This document shows, one piece after another, positions 7,170 to 14,060 of a DNA stretch of 14,060 bases. The position numbers and the translations under genes are program-made. The DNA lies in contig JAGLEB010000078.1 of the NCBI GenBank assembly GCA_023145275.1, positions 1-14,060 of the forward strand. Reading direction: 5' to 3'. This stretch comes from Flavobacteriales bacterium (lineage in GTDB: Bacteria > Bacteroidota > Bacteroidia > Flavobacteriales > JADGDT01). The notes beneath the pieces were generated by a model that saw only the letters and a list, made by a program, of their open reading frames with translations, was not told where the DNA came from and searched no databases. Within the stretch, counting starts at the first letter, position 1, and every line of letters begins with the position of its first letter.

Positions 7170-7388
7170 ATGATAAAAAACACCATTAAACACGCCATAG
7201 TACTGTCTATTGCATCATTATTAATCATATGCACAATGGACATTGAAAACATTGCTAACAAACCAACAAGAACAATATCTACATCTACCAGTTCAGGTAT
7301 TATTGACAACCAAGTAACAAGTAAGTTCGATAGCATCAAAAGTAAATGTTATCTTTTTTTAGGAGAAGGCAGACTGTTAATTGATTAA
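7170..7388 (+). CDS. Small exported-looking protein, 72 residues, not recognised
   Basis: I do not recognise this protein. The frame stays open further upstream (to a possible start at 7044), but the ATG at 7170 is preferred because it follows the promoter by a normal leader. From this start the protein begins with basic residues (Lys3, Lys7) and a hydrophobic run (about 9-20) ending in LLIIC, like a signal peptide or a poor lipobox: Ile before Cys21 is unusual for lipoprotein processing. The rest is Ser/Thr-rich and hydrophilic (TRTISTSTSSG, 34-44), without a known motif, and ends in LGEGRLLID. It could be a small secreted peptide, a membrane-tethered protein, or the remains of a longer exported gene. 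The neighbouring genes give no hint. Confidence 0.45.
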   Translation: MIKNTIKHAIVLSIASLLIICTMDIENIANKPTRTISTSTSSGIIDNQVTSKFDSIKSKCYLFLGEGRLLID

Positions 7389-7439
7389 CCAAAGGGTTAA
7401 ATGAGGAAGCACTTTATCTTTCGGCACTTTACTATTGAA

Positions 7440-7476
7440 CAAAACAAAAGCGGGAAGATATAATCCCTCCCCGCTT
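7440..7476 (-). terminator. Minus-strand rho-independent terminator
   Basis: In minus-strand RNA, AAGCGGGGA (7476-7468) pairs with UUCCCGCUU (7456-7448) over 9 bp with one G-U pair, around an 11-base loop, followed by a U-rich tail (UUGUUUUGUUC). On the plus strand one pair is lost and no T-tract follows, so the minus strand is meant. It lies 207 bases after the stop of the MazG-like gene and only two bases after the inverted repeat at 7479-7490. It may therefore end that gene's transcript or a separate small RNA. Confidence 0.7.
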
Positions 7477-7478
7477 AG

Positions 7479-7600
7479 TGTATGTAAAAGCTACCATCAA
7501 AATGAAAAACCTATTCTGTTTGTTACCTTGATAAAAAATCCAAAAAAAATTCCACCAAAACAATAATCACTAAACCAATAACAAAATACTTTTACATACA
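7479..7600 (-). ncRNA. Candidate structured RNA with tiny hydrophobic open frame
   Basis: TGTATGTAAAAG (7479-7490) is the exact inverse of CTTTTACATACA (7589-7600), a 12-bp stem closing 98 bases. Nested inside, minus-strand bases 7585-7577 pair with 7527-7519 (9 bp, two G-U pairs that would be C-A mismatches in plus-strand RNA). The terminator follows directly. Inside is a minus-strand frame of 22 codons, open from 7591 and ending at 7523. It begins right after an ATG-TAA and has an internal GTG at 7570. It encodes a hydrophobic helix (GLVIIVLVEFFLDFLSR). No -7 box was found. It could be the 3' UTR of the MazG-like gene, an independent small RNA, or a small peptide-coding RNA. Confidence 0.35.
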
Positions 7601-7682
7601 AATTCTCACTTACTAAAACTGCTATCTATCAGTTTGATATAAAGATACTTAAAAATTCTCGACTACAAGAATAATATTACAT

Positions 7683-8066
7683 TTATTTTAAAATATTACT
7701 TATTTTTGGTGTAGCATAATTCTCACCCTTTAGAGCCTTTCCATCCTCTCTATAAATAGGCTTTCCATCATTGCCTAATTTTGACATATTACTTTTGTGT
7801 ATTTCATCAAAAACCTCATCAATAACATCATGCATTCCATGTTCTAAAATAGTTCCCAACAACACGTAAAGCTGATCTCCTAAGGCATCAGCAACTTCGA
7901 CAAAATTGCCTTCTAGTGCAGCGTCAAGATATTCCTTATTCTCCTCGTGCATCAAATTATATCTCAGATACACTTTATCTTCATCCAATTTCTCTTTAAA
8001 ATCATTACCAATACCTATTCCGAAGGTTTTGTGAAAAAATTGAACCATTTCTAATTTCTTCTTCAT
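7683..8066 (-). CDS. MazG-like nucleotide pyrophosphohydrolase
   Basis: This protein of 127 residues belongs to the all-alpha NTP pyrophosphohydrolase superfamily (MazG, HisE and dimeric dUTPase relatives), which cleaves nucleoside triphosphates to monophosphate and pyrophosphate. The metal-binding pattern is visible: EENKE (41-45) followed by EVADALGD (57-64), matching EExxE...ExxD, with further acidic residues in the last helix (DEVFDEIH, 83-90). The tail NMSKLGNDGKPIYREDG (93-109) is typical of the short stand-alone house-cleaning branch. The likely role is removal of non-canonical or excess nucleotides in the cytoplasm; the exact substrate is not readable. The gene is transcribed away from the 61-residue protein gene, starting 43 bases from it, and a terminator lies 207 bases downstream. 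The start is fixed by a -7 box at 8092-8099. Confidence 0.82.
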   Translation of the reverse strand: MKKKLEMVQFFHKTFGIGIGNDFKEKLDEDKVYLRYNLMHEENKEYLDAALEGNFVEVADALGDQLYVLLGTILEHGMHDVIDEVFDEIHKSNMSKLGNDGKPIYREDGKALKGENYATPKISNILK

Positions 8067-8091
8067 ATTTTTAAAACCTTATTCATATTTA

Positions 8092-8099
8092 CAAAATTA
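8092..8099 (-). promoter_or_regulatory. Bacteroidota -7 box for the MazG-like gene
   Basis: On the minus strand this reads TAATTTTG, an exact TAnnTTTG, 26 bases before the ATG of the MazG-like gene. No good -33 TTTG is seen. The same 43-base gap must also carry the start region of the divergent 61-residue gene, for which no exact box is visible. Confidence 0.45.
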
Positions 8100-8109
8100 A
8101 TTACACAAG

Positions 8110-8295
8110 ATGTACGATCATACACCTTCTATTGACTTTGGAAGATTATTTATTCTCCTTTTTATAGATACTATCATAGCTGCAGCTATTGCCTACAAAC
8201 AGCACAAAGAATATGGCTATAGCTTTGGAAAGCAGTTTGCACAAATTTGGATTGGAATAACTGGTTTGAGCTTTATAATAATGAAATTTTTCTAA
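8110..8295 (+). CDS. Small two-helix membrane protein, 61 residues, not recognised
   Basis: I do not recognise a family. Two hydrophobic helices are clear: about 13-29 (LFILLFIDTIIAAAIAY) and 44-60 (IWIGITGLSFIIMKF). They are joined by a polar, Tyr/Lys/Gly-rich loop (KQHKEYGYSFGKQF, 30-43), and the N-terminus is short and polar. The positively charged loop suggests that both ends face out and the loop faces the cytoplasm. The balanced helix-loop-helix layout, the ATG in a compact divergent arrangement with the MazG-like gene, and a hairpin directly at the stop codon support a real gene. No exact promoter box was found. It could be an accessory subunit, a stress peptide or an orphan membrane protein. 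Confidence 0.55.
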   Translation: MYDHTPSIDFGRLFILLFIDTIIAAAIAYKQHKEYGYSFGKQFAQIWIGITGLSFIIMKFF

Positions 8296-8337
8296 TATTT
8301 CCTTAAGAGTAGCTCTAAAAACTACTTTTGAAATATT
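8294..8337. terminator. Bulged hairpin between convergent genes, possible terminator
   Basis: AATATTTC (8294-8301) pairs with GAAATATT (8330-8337). After a three-base bulge, AAGAGTAG (8305-8312) pairs with CTACTTTT (8322-8329, one G-U pair), with a 9-base loop. It starts at the stop codon of the 61-residue gene and faces the end of cdd (8383). No strong T-tract follows, so termination is only probable. Confidence 0.45.
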
Positions 8338-8382
8338 TACATTGTATTTTATTTAGATACGAAACATTAACAACTGAGCTTA

Positions 8383-8865
8383 CTAGATTAAACTACCATC
8401 AAAGCTAAATGGCAGAAGATCCTTTACCGAATTGGTCTTTATCACCTTTCCTTCTTCACCAGTAAAAAATATTTCTATTTCAGACTCTTGCTTAGATTCA
8501 TACTCGCTTAAAACCTGCCTACATGCTCCACATGGTGAGACTGGAGTATTAACCAACTTCAACCTCGACATACCCGACAAAGCCAACTTTACAACTTTTA
8601 CATTTGGATACATTGCTGATGCAGTCCAAATAGCAACCCGCTCTGCACACATACCAGATGGATAAGCAGCATTTTCTTGATTGTTGCCTGTTACAATTTT
8701 TCCATTATCAAGAAGTACAGCTGCACCAACACTGAATTTAGAATATGGTGAGTAGGATCTATTTCTAGCTTCAATTGCCAAACTCATCAGTTCTTTATCA
8801 GATGATGATAAATCCATCTTATCATCATATTCAATATATTCTGCTGAAAATTCTATCTTTTTCAT
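8383..8865 (-). CDS. cdd: Cytidine deaminase
   Basis: This cytoplasmic pyrimidine salvage enzyme converts cytidine and deoxycytidine to uridine and deoxyuridine. It has 160 residues. SPYSKFSVGAA (39-49) and NQENAAYPSG (62-71) form the substrate pocket. CAE (73-75) supplies the first zinc ligand Cys73 and the catalytic Glu75, and PCGAC (111-115) gives Cys112 and Cys115. Three Cys ligands mark the tetrameric T-CDA type. The N-terminus has about 20 extra residues before the core (MKKIEFSAEYIEYDDKMDLS), which is normal for Flavobacteria homologues. It lies 224 bases after porV on the same strand, but a strong terminator separates them, so it probably has its own promoter. An exact -7 box was not found; TATTTTTTG (minus strand, just upstream) is one base too long. 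Confidence 0.94.
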   Translation of the reverse strand: MKKIEFSAEYIEYDDKMDLSSSDKELMSLAIEARNRSYSPYSKFSVGAAVLLDNGKIVTGNNQENAAYPSGMCAERVAIWTASAMYPNVKVVKLALSGMSRLKLVNTPVSPCGACRQVLSEYESKQESEIEIFFTGEEGKVIKTNSVKDLLPFSFDGSLI

Positions 8866-9012
8866 AATTTAATTATTTGTTCTCAAAAAATAAATGACTC
8901 AACATTGCTATAATTTATTTAACTCTTTATCCAATAAATCTCAAGTTTAAATATAGTAAACTTTATTAAGGATAACTAAATATCATTTTTGCACCAAAAA
9001 AAAGTATACTCC

Positions 9013-9047
9013 AAAAAAAAACACCCTATCTTTTATAGAGTGTTTTT
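9013..9047 (-). terminator. Terminator of the porU-porV unit
   Basis: In minus-strand RNA, AAAAACAC (9047-9040) pairs with GUGUUUUU (9024-9017). After one mismatch, four more pairs close a 5-base loop. A run of nine U residues ends the structure. It lies about 43 bases after the porV stop codon and separates porU-porV from cdd. Confidence 0.85.
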
Positions 9048-9089
9048 CATCATAACAGCTTTCCTACCATCTAAGAACTCAGCTTATAT

Positions 9090-10328
9090 TTAATCCTCCT
9101 CTTCATCACCTAACAGACTAAACGATCCTAGGTCTAAAGTTAATGAGAATCTCAAGGTATTCTCTAATGGACTCTTTACTTGACTTGTTGATATCAGGTA
9201 AGAAAAATCTAAGCCAATAGCATTATAGTTAAATCCGAATCCTATAGTTGCATATTGCCTAGCTCCTTTTGTTATATCCTCATGAAAATATCCACCTCTC
9301 AAAGCAAAAGTATTGTCGTAAACATACTCAACACCAAAAGCATAAGCTATTTCATTCATCTCTTCTTTAAATACACTTCCACTTTCAATATCATAAGTAC
9401 CATCCTCCTTATATATTGGCTTACCATCATCCCCATATTTTGGTGCTCCTGGAGCATCATAAAACGATTGGAACATTCCAGAAATAACCCCAACATTAGG
9501 ATCTTTACCAGCTACCATTTCGTCATCAACATTATATGTTGGAGGAGTAGGGACAAGTAGCTTGTTCAAATCCATTGTAACATTCAAAACATTGTACTTA
9601 TCGAACTGAAATTTATAACCTACACCTAATCTCATATTGGTTGGCAAGAAATACTCATCTGCAGAATTTTGTTCATAAGACATTTTAGGTCCAATATTAG
9701 ATATATTCCATCCTAAAGACCATTGTCCATCAAAATCCTCATACTTATGTTCTTTCGACAAGTAGTAACCTGCAATATCAACACCTACAGATCTACCCGG
9801 ACTAGTATCCATTCCACTATTGTAATTAGTATTTATGTTACTCTGAATATACCTCAAAGCAACAGCCATAGAAAATCTATCGTCTAATTTAAGAGAGTAA
9901 GATACATCAAAGGAGAATTCGTTTGGATTAATTATTCCAGTAGGATTTCCAGATTCGTCAGTGGTTTGAATCTCTCCTAGTCCAAAATATCTCATACTAG
10001 CCCCCATTGCACTTCTATCATTTATCTTATAGAATCCTGATACATATCCGACAAAAATATCCGAAACCAACTCATTTAACCAAGGAGTATAAGAAATTCC
10101 AATTCCAGAACTACTCTCCGAAAATATATATTTTGCGGGATTCCAATACTGCGAATTAATATCGGGTGTTGTGGCAGCTCCAACGTCACCCATTGCTCCA
10201 GACCTAGCATCAGGAGTAATCATTAAAAAAGGTGCTGCAGTTGTAATAGGATTATTCTCTTGTGCATTCGCGTTTAAGGAAACAAACGCAATAGCAATAA
10301 GAGTAAAAAATTTAGTAATATTTTGCAT
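9090..10328 (-). CDS. porV: Type IX secretion outer-membrane shuttle protein PorV (LptO)
   Basis: PorV is an outer-membrane beta-barrel of the FadL-like group. It binds the C-terminal signal domains of cargo leaving the type IX translocon and carries them to the PorU attachment complex. This copy has 412 residues. A signal peptide is cleaved around ANAQ (20-23). The family hallmark follows: TTAAPFLMITPDARSGAMGD (29-48), then PDINSQYWNPAKY (55-67). Alternating aromatic strand patterns run to the acidic C-terminus (LGDEEED). Near the end VEYVYDNTFALRGGYF (333-348) is again PorV-like. A stretch at about 294-320, with DDGKPIYKEDG, precedes this last conserved block and looks like an added loop. 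The gene starts 30 bases after porU ends and is surely co-transcribed with it. A terminator follows. Confidence 0.95.
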   Translation of the reverse strand: MQNITKFFTLIAIAFVSLNANAQENNPITTAAPFLMITPDARSGAMGDVGAATTPDINSQYWNPAKYIFSESSSGIGISYTPWLNELVSDIFVGYVSGFYKINDRSAMGASMRYFGLGEIQTTDESGNPTGIINPNEFSFDVSYSLKLDDRFSMAVALRYIQSNINTNYNSGMDTSPGRSVGVDIAGYYLSKEHKYEDFDGQWSLGWNISNIGPKMSYEQNSADEYFLPTNMRLGVGYKFQFDKYNVLNVTMDLNKLLVPTPPTYNVDDEMVAGKDPNVGVISGMFQSFYDAPGAPKYGDDGKPIYKEDGTYDIESGSVFKEEMNEIAYAFGVEYVYDNTFALRGGYFHEDITKGARQYATIGFGFNYNAIGLDFSYLISTSQVKSPLENTLRFSLTLDLGSFSLLGDEEED

Positions 10329-10358
10329 AGTTATTATTTTTTACAAAGATGTTAATTT

Positions 10359-13300
10359 TTATCGAATTATCATTATTTTATTTACCTCCTGATTAGAGTA
10401 AGTTCCATCATCAGAAGTCACATTCACTTTATAAATATATGTCCCAGAAGGTAAAAGTGCTCCAGAATCAGAAGTTCCAGCCCAAACTATATCTTTAACT
10501 ACAAAACCATCAGTAATATTGTGCTCAACAATAGTTTTTACAAGCTCTCCCGTAATAGCAAAAATATCTATATGTATAGATAAGGTTTTATTAGGCTGAT
10601 TGTGAGAGAATTTAAATATAGTTTCTACAGAAAATGGATTAGGATAATTATAGCTATCATTAATTTTCAAAGCAGCATCATCACTCTCAACATTGAAACT
10701 CAAAGAAGAATATGAAGAATTGTTAAATACATCCCACGAAGTAAACTCTATTGAATATCCTCCAGGTTGAAGCCCTAAAAGAGGATATGAAACTTTCCCG
10801 CTAGTATAATCGTCAATATCTGACTCATAATACTCGTTTAGCAATATCTCTACTTTTGTGTCATCATGAATTAAAGTCATTTTTAAATCATGTCCTATCC
10901 CATTTCCGACAGTATTTATTCCGGACTCATCATTTAGTCTCGCCATGAATATAGGGCTTGAATTTGTAATTCCTCCATCGTCGAAAAACTCATTATTCAT
11001 GAAAAGAGCAACTTCGGGTCCTTCAACATCAATATCAGAAGTAATATCGATACCCCCAACAATAATATCAGAATCGTTTCCTACAGCATCAATATTTCCA
11101 TCGTTAGCAATAGCATACAAGGAAACTTTACCATTTCCAAAGGAAAAATTAATATCCTTAGGCACAACAAACTCAATAACAAACTCTCCATCTTTAACAG
11201 TCGATTTACCTTTATAAATAACATTATTCTGGAGCCAATAAGGAACTTTTTCTCCAACACTATTATTGTCTAGTGATTCTAGTTCTTGTTTTTTATCGTA
11301 AATCAATGGATAAACTACTCCATTAAAGCTAGTGTCTTTTTGACCATGAAAAGCAATTTCGCCTTCAATATGCACTTTCATCAGAGACTTAAGTGTATCG
11401 TTAGAATTTTGATCATTATAATTAATAGTATTGACTTTTATTTCTTTTTTTGGATAAGCCAACATCAATGCTGGATCGCCTAACAGTGAAACAATTCTCT
11501 TAGATATACCAGATCTATAACTGTTCTTAGTTTCCATTAACACTTCTCCTAATGTCAAATAATCATCAGGATTTTCAGGAAATAAAAACTCAAATAACTT
11601 CCTATTAATATCTCCCCCAGCACCTATTGTAATTTCTCTGGTAGTTGATATTAAACCTATCGCTCCCCCATCATAATGAGACAATAACTTTTCTCCACCA
11701 GAATACAACTCAGGATTATCAAATCGCGAAAATTCACAAGTGATAGTAATAAATAAAGGTAAATTAAAAAGATTTGTAAACTTATCAATATCATCTATAT
11801 GGAATAATCCCTCACCAGTCCAAGATACTTCACTACCATGCCCGAAAAAATTGGTTACTAGATTACCCTTTTGAACATTCTGCATAAAATCTATATGTGC
11901 TTGCCTATAAAAATTACCGCCCGAAGTTCTCTCAATCTCATATGAGTCTAAGTGAACCTTTTGATGGTTGTAATTAGGACTTACATCGCTTAACCAATTA
12001 GATAAATTTTCGGTACTTTTCATAAGTTCAATCTCCCAGTTACTACCATTTTTTGTAGCATAATCATCCGAAACAAATTGAACTTTATTTCTCCAATCAC
12101 CAGTTGAACCAATAGAATAATAGTCTTCAATTTTTTCTACAACATTAAGACCTTCCTCATCTGATCTTACAGGAATACGCCCAATAGCAATATCAATCAA
12201 ATCTCCCCCAGATATATTCCCTCCTTCGTGATCGTCCATAAACCCAAAATAATCATCACTTACAAATGATGAAGATTTAGAAGTACTTTGATATGATTGA
12301 TATGATGGTACAAGATTATTGTTATCCTTTATTCTCTCCTTAAAATCATAACTTGTATCTCCAAATAAAAGAAGATATTTTAATCTTGATTTTTTACTTC
12401 CTTTTTGGTAAATCATTCTAGCAATCTGTCTAATAGCGACTAGGTCCTGACGTCCGGAGCTAAACTCGTTATAAATATCTTCAACATCTACAACAATTAC
12501 GCTTAAGCCTCTAGCTCGATGAATATCAGCTAATTTATTTGCCGAATTGTTCAAAGATTCATGAGTGACTATCAAATAATCTATAGATGCCACACCGTGT
12601 AAATTTTGATTGCTAATTTTTGAAATAATCTCCGGAATATAAAAATCTTTGTTCGATAGCAGTTGATACTCCTCAAGAGAAGAAGATTTTTCCTTGAAAG
12701 AAGAATAGGAGCTAAATGATTTTAATGTAATTCTCTTAGGGCTTAATGGATTAGTAATATTCCAAATTTCGTGATTTCCAGATACTTTACTCAGCCTATA
12801 CTCAGACACATCAGTGTCCATTGCATGAATACTCCTAAATGAATATTGTAAATTATCGGCTATTAAAAAGCTCTCAGCATTAACCTCTATATAATTCAAC
12901 AAGCACTCTGAACCTCCACCACTAGAATAACTAAAACTTACATCAATAAGGTTCTGCAAAGAGTTTACCGTAGCTTTTTTCGATCTTACATAATATTTCT
13001 TACCATCGCTGTTCTCGTTAAAATTATATATGTGATTACCATTTACTCTTACTGATAGAGTTGTAGAACCAAGTGGTTTACTTCCAATACTCGTATAAAC
13101 ATTAATATCTTTAGTTAAATTTCTATTGGGAAAATCAAATAAAAATGTCTGCTCTGTATTTCTTTCAAATCTTTCGCCAAACCACATTTGCCCCGATTGC
13201 ATAAAATTAACCTCATCAACTTCATGAAAATCGTAGCTATTAAACGTTTCTATTACAACATCACTATCATCATTAACATCATCCTTAAACTCAATTCTCT

Positions 13301-14060
13301 TCGCACGTTTCTCCTTTATTGTGAAATAAACAAATGTATTGTCAGAATATATATTCGTATTGTGCCTTGACAAACCAGTAGATGTATTAGTAGTCCATGT
13401 AACAGGTCCTTGGGCATAAAACAAAATATAGTCATCAGTATCGAATTTACCGTCATCTTGGCCTATTACATCAATTGCAAATTCAACTAAGTCATCAGAA
13501 TCATAATCTGAATTCAATTCTTGAAGCATTCCCCCCTTTGCACCAAAAATCGCAATATTACGAGGATCAATGCTAGCAATACTTACGCCTAGTTCAGATG
13601 AAATTTGACCCAATAAATTTTGATCAATTTTGTAAACACCACTCTTATCTATAGATATTTTCACCCAATCACCATCAGCCAAAACACTATTATCAACAAA
13701 CTCAAACTTTTCCTTCTCAATTATCTCTTCATTAGTTTTACTCAAAGCATAGTTATATACTATAGAGAAAGATGATAACAATTTATGATCACTCCCCTTA
13801 AGAACTAATCCTTTTATTCGGATAGTTGGCATCCAACCTTTACGACTTTTAGCCCAATACACATTATAACTAAAATCACTCGTGGAAGTCAAAGAATCAG
13901 GCTTCTCAGACAATTCTATTGTTAGAAAATGAATATCTTCGAGCTTAACATCTGTTTTATCATCAAAGACGCTATTAATAGGGAGCACAATATCCTCTCC
14001 ATCTATATAAACAGAAGTGTTATCATTGTAATATGCTTCCCCAACAGCATCATACTCCCA
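10359..14060 (-). CDS. porU: Type IX secretion peptidase/sortase PorU (5' end outside the window)
   Basis: PorU is a gingipain-like C25 peptidase of the cell surface that removes the C-terminal signal from type IX cargo and, where known, joins the cargo to lipopolysaccharide. The frame is open to the window edge: 24 sense codons (WEYDAVGEAYY...) precede a GTG at 13988, so that GTG is not the true start, and the signal peptide lies outside. Of 1,233 codons visible, the C25 region includes LFGDTSYDF (about 565-573) and SDDYFGFMDD (601-610). Catalytic His741 lies in NFFGHGSE (bases 11838-11840) and catalytic Cys775 in TITCEFSRFDNPE (bases 11736-11738). The last 100 residues (NYPNPF... to MIIR) form an immunoglobulin-like FlgD/type IX C-terminal domain, as expected for PorU. 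The visible length fits a family of roughly 1,250-1,300 residues. porV follows after 30 bases. Confidence 0.95.
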   Translation of the reverse strand, partial: WEYDAVGEAYYNDNTSVYIDGEDIVLPINSVFDDKTDVKLEDIHFLTIELSEKPDSLTSTSDFSYNVYWAKSRKGWMPTIRIKGLVLKGSDHKLLSSFSIVYNYALSKTNEEIIEKEKFEFVDNSVLADGDWVKISIDKSGVYKIDQNLLGQISSELGVSIASIDPRNIAIFGAKGGMLQELNSDYDSDDLVEFAIDVIGQDDGKFDTDDYILFYAQGPVTWTTNTSTGLSRHNTNIYSDNTFVYFTIKEKRAKRIEFKDDVNDDSDVVIETFNSYDFHEVDEVNFMQSGQMWFGERFERNTEQTFLFDFPNRNLTKDINVYTSIGSKPLGSTTLSVRVNGNHIYNFNENSDGKKYYVRSKKATVNSLQNLIDVSFSYSSGGGSECLLNYIEVNAESFLIADNLQYSFRSIHAMDTDVSEYRLSKVSGNHEIWNITNPLSPKRITLKSFSSYSSFKEKSSSLEEYQLLSNKDFYIPEIISKISNQNLHGVASIDYLIVTHESLNNSANKLADIHRARGLSVIVVDVEDIYNEFSSGRQDLVAIRQIARMIYQKGSKKSRLKYLLLFGDTSYDFKERIKDNNNLVPSYQSYQSTSKSSSFVSDDYFGFMDDHEGGNISGGDLIDIAIGRIPVRSDEEGLNVVEKIEDYYSIGSTGDWRNKVQFVSDDYATKNGSNWEIELMKSTENLSNWLSDVSPNYNHQKVHLDSYEIERTSGGNFYRQAHIDFMQNVQKGNLVTNFFGHGSEVSWTGEGLFHIDDIDKFTNLFNLPLFITITCEFSRFDNPELYSGGEKLLSHYDGGAIGLISTTREITIGAGGDINRKLFEFLFPENPDDYLTLGEVLMETKNSYRSGISKRIVSLLGDPALMLAYPKKEIKVNTINYNDQNSNDTLKSLMKVHIEGEIAFHGQKDTSFNGVVYPLIYDKKQELESLDNNSVGEKVPYWLQNNVIYKGKSTVKDGEFVIEFVVPKDINFSFGNGKVSLYAIANDGNIDAVGNDSDIIVGGIDITSDIDVEGPEVALFMNNEFFDDGGITNSSPIFMARLNDESGINTVGNGIGHDLKMTLIHDDTKVEILLNEYYESDIDDYTSGKVSYPLLGLQPGGYSIEFTSWDVFNNSSYSSLSFNVESDDAALKINDSYNYPNPFSVETIFKFSHNQPNKTLSIHIDIFAITGELVKTIVEHNITDGFVVKDIVWAGTSDSGALLPSGTYIYKVNVTSDDGTYSNQEVNKIMIIR

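Noticed and set aside
7044..7388. A 114-residue protein starting at 7044
   Set aside because: The extra 42 residues would span the promoter found at 7113-7143 and show no domain. The ATG at 7170 gives a signal-like N-terminus.
7523..7570. Calling the 15-codon GTG frame as a gene
   Set aside because: There is no ribosome site or promoter and the length is too short for confidence. It is mentioned only within the RNA candidate.
7479..7600. A miniature inverted-repeat transposon with 12-bp ends
   Set aside because: The flanking bases show no target-site duplication, and the inner pairing plus adjoining terminator fit an RNA fold better. It was kept as an RNA candidate.
8866..9012. A standard promoter for cdd
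   Set aside because: The nearest match, TATTTTTTG, has three rather than two bases between TA and TTTG and no suitable -33 element, so it is not listed as a site.
9255..9560. Open frame of about 100 codons opposite porV
   Set aside because: It lies fully antisense inside a well-supported gene and has Ile/Ser/Thr-rich composition typical of reversed AT-rich coding DNA.
10359..13988. porU starting at the GTG at 13988
   Set aside because: The frame stays open for 24 more codons up to the window edge, and this start would leave out the signal peptide that PorU needs. The gene is treated as truncated by the window.

Overview
The window looks like chromosomal DNA of a low-GC member of the Bacteroidota, most probably class Flavobacteriia. 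The reasons are a PorU/PorV type IX secretion pair followed by cdd, Bacteroidota-type -7 boxes (TAnnTTTG) close to several start codons, short A-rich leaders without clear Shine-Dalgarno sites, and signal peptides ending in Gln just after the cleavage point. No rRNA, tRNA, CRISPR array, integrase or intact insertion sequence was seen.

Left part (1-2714), plus strand: an SLC45-type sugar MFS transporter, a 448-base gene-free stretch with several hairpins ending in a 36-base perfect palindrome plus T-tract, a SatP-type acetate/succinate transporter, and a bidirectional terminator.

Middle part (2715-6833), minus strand: a lipoprotein type I pullulanase followed after 16 bases by a secreted endonuclease/exonuclease/phosphatase-fold (EEP) enzyme, and 383 bases further on by a second copy of that enzyme (about 72% identical by hand count, no gaps). 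Pullulanase cuts alpha-1,6 branches in alpha-glucans. The MFS protein at the left end could import the resulting maltose or similar sugars, so this side of the window plausibly serves alpha-glucan use. The role of the EEP pair is unknown.

Right-centre part (6834-8382): mostly small or orphan elements. It holds a 72-residue exported-looking protein with its own promoter, an unexplained structured minus-strand RNA candidate followed by a terminator, a MazG-like nucleotide pyrophosphohydrolase, and a divergent 61-residue two-helix membrane protein.

Right part (8383-14060), minus strand: porU (5' end beyond the window), porV and cdd. PorU is the C25-type peptidase of the type IX attachment complex and PorV its outer-membrane shuttle. 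cdd is a pyrimidine salvage enzyme commonly found next to them.

Most of the window is ordinary. The most unusual signal is at 7448-7600. There a 12-bp long-range pairing, a nested 9-bp pairing and a terminator hairpin (the last two using G-U pairs that exist only in the minus-strand RNA) surround a tiny open frame for a hydrophobic helix. The other items worth checking are the hairpin-rich stretches at 1661-1930 and 3564-3946, the diverging EEP pair, and the two small orphan proteins.
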